From Sphaeroforma arctica JP610 (taxonomy: Eukaryota > Opisthokonta > Ichthyosporea > Ichthyophonida), in the NCBI RefSeq assembly GCF_001186125.1, contig NW_014039971.1:9142-57955 (forward strand): DNA of 48,814 bases, written 5' to 3'. Positions 1-9,300 of this stretch are shown one piece after another. Both the position numbers and the translations under genes were made by a program. Each line of letters opens with the position of its first letter. Within the stretch, counting starts at the first letter, position 1. The notes under the pieces were generated by a model. The model was not told the origin of the DNA, did no database searches, and was given only the letters and a program-made list of their open reading frames with translations.

Positions 1-163
1 ATGTATTACCCATGTGACTGTTATCCTAATTTCATCGATTCGCAGTTCATTGCTTTTATCTCACCATTCTCGTACGTATCAGGTTATCTCCTGTAGTACA
101 ATTGTCTGACAAGACTTCAACCATGTCGCTTCTTATTTTATCTACTTCCCTGACCCACATCAG

Positions 164-391
164 CAGGCGCAGCATGATACCCGTTGCACCCAGTCGAGGC
201 CTGGCCTATTCCAACAGCAACGCATCGCAAGAGTCATACCGTGACAGTGGTAGTTCGCATGCGGGATATGCGCGACAGTCCATGGCGACGGGTAGAAGGA
301 GATCAGCCACACGGGGAGAGATACAACCTCCAAAGAAGGATCGCCGCAGTACTGGCTTTGGACACCATCAATCGTCCATGGCTATGTCAAG
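164..391 (+). CDS. NDC80: NDC80 exon 1 (basic N-terminal tail)
   Basis: This encodes the disordered positively charged tail, including GRRRSATRG, KKDRRSTGF and, across the junction, SRRSSIYG. An acceptor-like CCCACATCAG ends at 163. The Met at 174 could be the initiator, or an upstream exon could supply it. An ATG at 123 would add residues MSLLILSTSL, which do not look like an NDC80 tail. The exon ends in phase 2 before GTGGGC, and its last AG plus the first G of exon 2 make Arg. Confidence 0.75.
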
Positions 392-3300
392 GTGGGCTGT
401 TGTATAGTTAGTTTGCCCATCTGTGTAGCTGTGGGCTGTTTAGTTTAGTACTTGTATAGGTATTGTACGTCGCTTCAACAACAGCCAGACGTATGTTGAC
501 AATATATTCATGTCTACATACATATGCACGTATGCATTGATGTACAAGCACGTTTGGCTGTAGGCCGTGAGAGAACAAGCCAAAACTGTCCAGAAAAGTG
601 TGTCACACTCACTTGGCGGTGTTTATAATGGTCACCAACTATTCCGTGTATATAGTCTATCTCCGTATCGAAACTTGTGCATTTAAGCTTGCTTGGATTG
701 CTTGTACTTATCCATAGTGGATGACGGGCACTATGTTTAAAGTATGATTCGTGCATGATATTTGCTCCCGCTATTGCAGGCGATCCAGCATCTATGGCGA
801 GCGCTCGGCCAACAAAGACACCCGACCCCTCAGCGATAAAGAATACCGCAAACAATGCTGTGCACACATGTTCCGCTATCTCACAACCAACGGTACGCTT
901 TTAGTCCAGTCCTACCAAGATATAACTCCTGAGTTGTAACGTTTAGTGGGGTCATTTTACTTGTACGTGTGATGGTGTTGATTGTCTGTGCCCGTTGAGG
1001 TGCAATGTGTGGCGTTGGATTGTTTTCTGATGTACGGCAGCTCGGGCGTGGCGTCTGATATGTGATGGTTATATGTGATTGGTAACTTGAACTCATTTGC
1101 AAATGTGTGGTATCTGATATGTGATGGTTATATGTGATTAGTAACTTGAACTCATTTGCAAAATGTGTGGTATCTGATATGTGATGGTTGTATGTGATTG
1201 GTAACTTGAACTCATTTGAAAATGTGTGGCGTCTCATATGTGATGGTTATATGTGATTGGTAACTTGAACTCATTTGCAAATGTGTGGTATCTGATATGT
1301 GATGGTTATATGTGATTGATAACTTAAACTCATTTGCACATGTGTGATGTCTGATATGTGATGGTTGGAACTGATATGTTATGGTTGTATGTGATTGGTA
1401 TCTTGATCTCAATTGAAAATGTATGGTGTCTGATATGTTATGGTTATATGTGATTGGTAACTTGAACTCATTTACAAATATGTGGCGTCTGATATGCTAT
1501 GGTTATATTTGATTGATAACTTGAACTCATTTGCAAATTTGTGGTGTCTGATATGTGATGGTTGTATGTGATTGGTGACTTGATCTCATTTGCAAATTTA
1601 TGGTGTATGATATGTTATGGTTATATGTGATTGGTAGCTTGATCTCATTTGCAAATGTGTGGTGTCTGATATGTTATAGTTGTATGTGATTGGTAACTTG
1701 ATCTCATTTGCAAATGTGTAGCGTCTGATATGCTATGGTTATATGTGATTGGTAACTTGATCTCATTTGCAAATGTGTGGTGTCTGATTTGCTATGTTTA
1801 TATGTGATTGGTAACTTGATCTCATTTGCAAATGTGTGGTGTCTGATATGTGATAGTTATGTGATTGGTAGCTTGAACTCATTTGCAAATGTGTAGTGTC
1901 TGATATGTGATGGTTGTATGTGATTGGTAACTTGATCATTTGCAAATGTGTAGTGTCTGGTATGTGATGGTTGTATGTGATTGGTAACTTGATCTCATTT
2001 GCAAATGTATGGTGTATGATATGTTATAGTTATATGTGATAGGTAACTTGATCTCATTCGCAAATGTATGGTGTATGATATGTTATAGTAATATGTGATA
2101 GGTAACTTAATCTCATTTGCAAATGTATGGTGTCTGATATGGTATGTATATATGTGATTGGTAGCTTGAACTCATTTGCAAATGTGTAGTGTCTGATATG
2201 TGATGGTTATATTTGATTGGTAACTTGTTCTCATTTCCAAATGTGGCTACTCGTTTAGAGATCAGGCAGAGCACAGGTTTGGTGTGCCGACGCGTTCGTG
2301 TTTATTGATCGCTATGATCGTTCTCTTGTACTAGTTTGTGCTTAGGCATTGTTGTTTGTTGGCAGATACAGCACAATTCTGTATTCAACTCTCTGTTTTG
2401 TCCATGCACGTCAACTACTATTACACTTATAAGCATGTCTCACCATGTGCTGTGGCATTCGCTCCACTAGTTGCGTGTATGATACACTTGTCTGTGCACC
2501 CTCAGTCTTTCCCGCTTGCGCTATCGGCATATGACATAGTAGCCATCCTATTGAGATATGCTCTATAACTTGGAAACTCACTTTGTGCGTGCTCGGTACA
2601 TCATCTTCTCCCACGCCCAGGTTACAGTCATCCCATTTCCATCAAACTGTTAACCCAGCCTATGATGAAAGATTTTTTGCGGATATTCCAGTTCCTGTAT
2701 ACACAGCTAGACAACGGGTACAAGGTGTGTGCAACCACCCTCTTGGCAAGCAGCTGTTGGCAGGTCTTCTGGGATACCCCTTCAGGGTCTCATCACTGAG
2801 TCACATCGTGCCGTGTTTGTGTGTGTGGGTGTATGGATATGTGAGTGTGCGTGTGTGTATACTGGTTGGGTGTGTGGGTGTATGGATACGTGAGTTTGTG
2901 GGTGTATGGATATGTGAGTGTGTGTGTGTATATACTGTTTGAGTGTGTAGATGTATGGATATGTGAGTGTGCGTGTGTGTATTCTGGATGGGTGGGTGGG
3001 TGGATATGTGAGTGTGCGTGTGTGTATACTGTTCGAGTTTGTGCGTGTATGGATATGGATATGTGAGTGTGTGCGTGTGTGTATACTCTGTGTGAGTGTG
3101 TGCGTGTGCGTGTAATCATATCTACGGGGGTGGCCTTTCTTTCAACCATCATCTGCGAGTGTTTATGTGCAGGGCAGATGTCCATCAATTCACACTAGAA
3201 GTATCCGACTGAATGAAAACCGACCACTCCTTTCGGTTTTCGGAGATTCTCCTATTAGCTGTTAACGCTCACACCTCACATCCCTGTACAGTTCCCGGAG

Positions 3301-6300
3301 AATAACACAGAACGGACCATCCCAGAAGTCATCATCCTCATGAAGGGCGTGAGGTAGGTATAGTGCTTGACTAAAACGGTGTACGATAACGATTCTGATT
3401 GGCTAGCGTATTTACTATTGCTATTTTTGGACACGACATAATATGGCGGTATATCGATAGGGATGTATAACCAGCCGCTTTCAGTCGCATAGTTAGCCTT
3501 CGGGTACAGTTGGTATGAGGAATCGCCTGTTTGTAATGTGTCTGATTCTATTGAAGGTGATAATTAGGCGGACCATCTTAAACATTCACATCTACCCACC
3601 CAGTATTGCACTAAGCAGATAGGCCAAGCTTTGCTCGCCAAACTATACGCAAGAGCGTATCGTAGGCGATGTTTAAGCACATTTTTTGGATGACAATGTA
3701 TCTATGTAATGGGCACACATATGCATATGCATGTGTATACGGATACTAACGCGTGTATCTTCAATTGTACACGTGTGTATTCATTTCACATGTGTGTTTT
3801 ACAGATATCCCTTCGTACTGAAGCAGTCGTCGTTGCTGGCCTTTACTCCCATGGAGTGGCCGTCCCTTCTGGGCGCTCTGCATTGGCTGGTTGAGCTGTG
3901 CCAGGTGTGCTGTTCCTCGATATGTGGATGTATATAAATAGATAACCGCCCACTAATGTATCTCGATATGTGGATGTATATAAATAGATAACCGTTCATT
4001 AATGTATCTCGATATGTGGATGTATATAAATAGATAACCGCCCATTAATGTATCTCGATATGTGGGTGTATATAAATAGATAGCCACCCATTAATGTATC
4101 TCAATATGTGTATGTATATAAATAGATAACCGCCCATTAATGTATCTCGATATGTGGATGTATATAAATAGATAACCGCCCATTAATGTATCAAGACGTG
4201 TATACCTAAACACGTGTGATACACGTGGATGGCTTACTTTTCTCTCCCTCCACACTTTCACCTAATTATCCAGTACTCTGCCTGTCACCCCGTCATGATA
4301 CCTTTCTGTGCACTTGTTCGGACCGCATTGTCTGCCCGTTTAATAAGAATCGTGTAGTTATTCCGGTTGTATCCGTCTGTATGTCTAACAAATATCTGCG
4401 GCTGAAACCTGGTTTCCTGTTTCTATATTTATTTGTTTTCCTTTCTATTGTCCACCCGCAGTGCACACACAGCCCCTCTAGTCAGGACTGCTGCAGGCAC
4501 TCGTGGTGTGAGTGTGATACCGCTTATACCGCGTGTCATGACCATGTGCACTGAGTCTGAATTTATAGTTCGTGTGTAAACCGTCTCCTTTACCACTTGA
4601 CATGCCTCTGGTAGTTCTGTATAGTATTGGGAGTGTGTTACATGGTACATATACAGCCACCTTATATCGCACCATGCCGCACTGCATCGGCTTGTCTCTG
4701 CTGACAGATCAGATCTTCTGTGTGTCCACTGGAATCACTCACAACTGCGGCGCGCTCTTTTTTTTTCATCGTACCTCACTTCAAAGTTACTTCAAACTAT
4801 CCACATCTTGTTGTCCTGCTTTTAACCCTTTCTAATCATGGGGGTGTTTCGCACTAGCACTAGAATGACAGGCCTGGGGAGTGGCTTGGGCACGGCATCT
4901 TGCCCGTTTGCTGACGTTTCTTTTTGTCCCACCATCACCTTGGCAGTATAATGAAGGCATTGGCCCTGCCCCATATTTCTACTCGGTGTCGGAGTTTGAC
5001 GAAGGTGTGCCGAGAGACGCCCAAGCCCAGCATGTATTTGAATATGTGTCTAAGGTAGGCGTGTGCCATTCGTCCCGTCTCATACTATTTCAAGTCGTGT
5101 GTATAGAAACGTTGTTTTATATCAAGGGAGTGTAACAGCGTGTATGTAGTATATATTTGTATGAGGTTTGTGGGAGATGTATGTTCGAGTACGTGGGTAT
5201 CAAAGTCAACTGGTATTATATACTCTCATATAGTCCTTCGTTTGTATCCTATTGGGAATATATACTTACATAATTTTTGTTTAGTCCTGCAGGAAACAAA
5301 TACTTGTATATCACTCTGTTTGTATCTTACTGGAAATATATACTTATATAATTCTTTGAATGTATCTTACTGGTATTACATAGTCATATTAACCTTTGTT
5401 TGTATCTTACTGGTATTATATAGTCATATAAACCTGTGTTTGTATCCTACTGGTAATATATGTTATATAGTGGTTTGTGTGCATACTACTGGTATTATAT
5501 AGTCATATAAACCTTTGTTTGTATCCTACTGGTAATATATATTATATAGTGGTTTGTGTGTATACTACTGGTATTATATAGTCATATAAACCTTTGTTTG
5601 TATCCTACTGGTAATATATATTATATAGTGGTTTGTGTGCATACTACTGGTATTATATAGTCATATAAACCTTTGTTTGTATCCTACTGGTAATAAATAC
5701 TTATATAGTTGTTTGTCTGCATACTTCTGGTATTTTATACCTTTGTTGACCTTTGTTTATATCCTGCTAAAGTATGTACTTGTATAGTTATTTGTCTGCA
5801 TACTACTGGTATTTTATACCGTTATCGACCTTTGCTTCTATCCTACTAAAGCATGTGTACTTATATAGTTATTTGTCTGCATACTACTGGTATTTTATAT
5901 CGTTGTCGACCTTTGCTTCTATCCTACTAAAGTATGTACTTGCATAGTTACTTGTCTGCGTACTACTGGTATATTATACTTGTATCGACTTTCGCTTATA
6001 TCCTACTGGTACTATAGGCCTATGCCAGTTTCATGCTAGGCACAGGAGACGATGACGACGACGACGGCACCGATCTCACGCTGTTCTCACGACGAAAGGA
6101 CTCTCTCCTTGAACGGAAGCAACAGATTGATCAGAGCATCGACCGGCTGAAGAATGAATCTGTCAGGTGAATAGCTGATACTACTCACTTGTTATCCGTG
6201 TCATGCGTATGTATGATCCTCACATATGTGTAGGACAATGGCTGTGCGGATACCATCGGAGACAAGTAGTACTATCTGGTCAGATGTGTCTGTTGCGTCG

Positions 6301-9300
6301 ATTTCTCGCAGTAGTGTTGAGTGCATGACAGGTTCGACCGTTGATTTGGGTTGTGTGACGGGGGGAGTGATGTCTCATAGTTGGCCCACTGAGGTGTTTG
6401 CTGGTGGTTTGTTTCTCATCCGCTCCAATCTGCGGTAACTCACTTCGTGTTCTATAAACAGATTCTCGCAGAACGTGTTCATTGGTTTCTCTCATACGCA
6501 AAGGCACCTGTCCCGCTTTTCTTGAGGCAGGTGGGCATGGACACCCCCGGACTTCTCCCCACACCCTCTCATACCTCACACGCACACCTTGACTACACAT
6601 GAGGACAAATGCCGAGGTGATTAGTTGGCAGGTTGCTTAGTATTGACACATTGATTATACACGAGTACAAATGCCGAGGTGACTAGTAGGCTATTTGCTT
6701 AATATTATGCCTCACACACACACATTGATTAAACATGAGTACAAATGCCGAGGTGACTAGTAGGTTGATATTGTGCATTTGCGTCGTGCCCATGGCCGCT
6801 GCAGGTACACGCAGGGCCCCACTCCGCTGCAAGAGGCGACGCAGATGAAAGCCGATTGCGAATCTGACATGCGGAAGTTTGTGCGCGTGATACAAGGTAA
6901 GGCGCTGGATCATACGTATCAGTACACTACTCAACTGCGATGCACCATGTACATGGACAGTGTACTACGATGTACCAAGCACATGGACCGGATTGGTACT
7001 TTAGATATCCGTGGCATGGACTGTGTCTCTATTGTGGGTATTGCGGAATTGCAGCTTGCACCGGCCACATGCGCGCTCCGTTCGTGATATCAGTATGGAG
7101 GACCATGGCTGTGTTGTGTGTTGTGTCTTGGGGAGCTGCAAAAGTTCTCTCACCCCAATGCACGATTGGGATGCGATCGTCTACGTCTCCTGTGGGCTGA
7201 CGTATCGCGTGCGTGCCGTTTACAATAAACTTCGCCTGAAGCGTCATTCAGTGGTCTCTATCTTCGATTGTCTCGAATATACAGACAAGCAAGTACTGTG
7301 CAAGCTCACTCTATCCGAGGGTGAGAGTCAGTGTACAAAATACTGTTGAGCTTGTACAATGCCTTATCTCATAGTGTGTGTTGGAGATACGGCCGTGTGC
7401 CGAGAGTCCTCAAGCTGCTTTGCCTGTTTCCCCGCCGGCACACCTTTAGTTATCGTACGCCTTACCATTGTTCGTCATCCGTCACCCCTAAGTGTCTCTG
7501 GCACAGTGGCCTTGCGGGTATTCTATGTGCCACCACCTCAGAAATAGACTCTGCAGTTCAAGCCGACACTAACACACACCGTGTAAGCAGACCAACTACG
7601 TTTATCAACTCCCCCTGCACTCAGACTACGAACGAAAGCTGATGTCCAGGCAGAAGAAGTTGGCTGAGAAAACAGCCCTGGTGGAGCAAGCACGCAAAGA
7701 GGCCGCGCAACTGCAAGCGGAGTCATCGCATCTGAACAACGTGCTGGCCAACCAGGAACTGTCGCCAACGGATGTGCTCCGCATTAATATGGATAGGGCT
7801 CATGTAAGTGTTGGGTTTCTACTTGGGTTGTGTATATATATTTGGATTCTATTCGGGTCGTTCATGTATGTTTTGGATTATACTCGGGTTGTGTATGTAG
7901 TTTATGGTTCGTATTCAGGTTGAGTGTGTAAGTGTCGTAGATAGCCAGGGTGTGTGTGTGTTTCGTGGTTTTGCGAGCTGCAAGGGTGTATGCAAGGGAT
8001 TTGCAGCCCGTCGGCCCGCATACACTAAACGTGTTGTAGACATATATATCTAAGATACAAGGAGGATAATCCAGGCTCTCAAATAGCATGGGAACAAGCA
8101 CATCTCGCACGACTCCATGTGGGACGTATGTCTGGGTTTATACACAGTCTCTCGGGGCGCCTGATGGCACAAAGACTCGCATGCTTGTTTTTTGTTTTTG
8201 TCGTCATATGTCTGATTTTGGCCATGGTATCGTATCGTGTTCGACTATACTTCATAATACCTCGTTGTCTATACAGACTCTGACTGTGCAGTGCATGTGT
8301 GTTTGCAGCGTGTCCGTGTTGGGTTTGTTGGGTTTGTACGATCGCGTACGGCCCTTTGTTGGACACCCAAATCACCAACAAACAACTGCACTGTGGTCGC
8401 AGGTCTATCCCATTCTCAGACATTAGTCCGTTAGACACTTCTGTTATTATCGACCATTTCGTAAACTCGCTCACGAACGTTGCTTCGCCCGTATATTTTA
8501 AGTGCCTGAATATTGCCGTGAAGATATTTGGGGGCATAATCTATACCCGCGCTCATAAGTTCGCACAAACACACATACATTCTAGGCCACATGCGTATGT
8601 GTGTACCCCGAGTACTTTAGTTCAACGAGAGGAAAAGATTCTGGCACGCGTGTTGATAGTTAACTTATGGGCAAACATTCAACCATTGTACACTTCAGCT
8701 GAAGAAGAGCTTGGAAGATGCGCAGAAGCAGAAGGAAGACTCCGACATGAAGCTATTCGAGCGAGAGAAGGAGATCACACTGGCCACTCAAGAGGTAATG
8801 TCTCCGAGTGCAAATGCTTAGGGAGTTCTATCCGGTTATACAAGTGAATGGTACTCTTGGATACACCCTTTTCCCGTAGCGAATAACCCTACGTCTGAGA
8901 CTGTGAAGTTTGCCCCTGCCGTGTCTAAAAATAGAGACCAATAGCAAGTACTCACCACATCAACACATCGCAACCTCTCTTTCTCTCTCTCTCTCTCGGC
9001 AGATCCACCGCAAGATTTATGCGTATCACGAGTTAGCTGGTAGCATCGGCGTTGTGCCCTCTTCAGCCAAGGTATGTGTATGTGACTGACCCACATATCT
9101 ATTTCCGGGTGTCAGTATCGGTGAAGTAATATCCAACCGGTATTCTTTCTTCCTTCTAAGTCCTTTGCTTTTGCCTTCAAAGTGATGCCTGCGACGTACG
9201 ATGCGCGTCGTAGGCATGCATCCATAGGGGCTGTCATCATAACATCAGCCTTTGGTGACCTTCCATCACCTATTGAGCTACCTCTCCAAGACATCCAATA

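Noticed and set aside
1053-2245. CRISPR-like or other spaced repeat array
   Set aside because: Copies are contiguous without unique spacers, and the genome is eukaryotic; the same holds for the other arrays.
3914-4192. Promoter suggested by repeated TATATAAATA
   Set aside because: The motif is simply part of a tandem repeat and no transcript start or gene follows.
8299-8847. 182-codon ORF over NDC80 intron 9 and exon 10
   Set aside because: It reads exon 10 in the wrong frame, has no recognisable domain, and the true frame of exon 10 matches NDC80.
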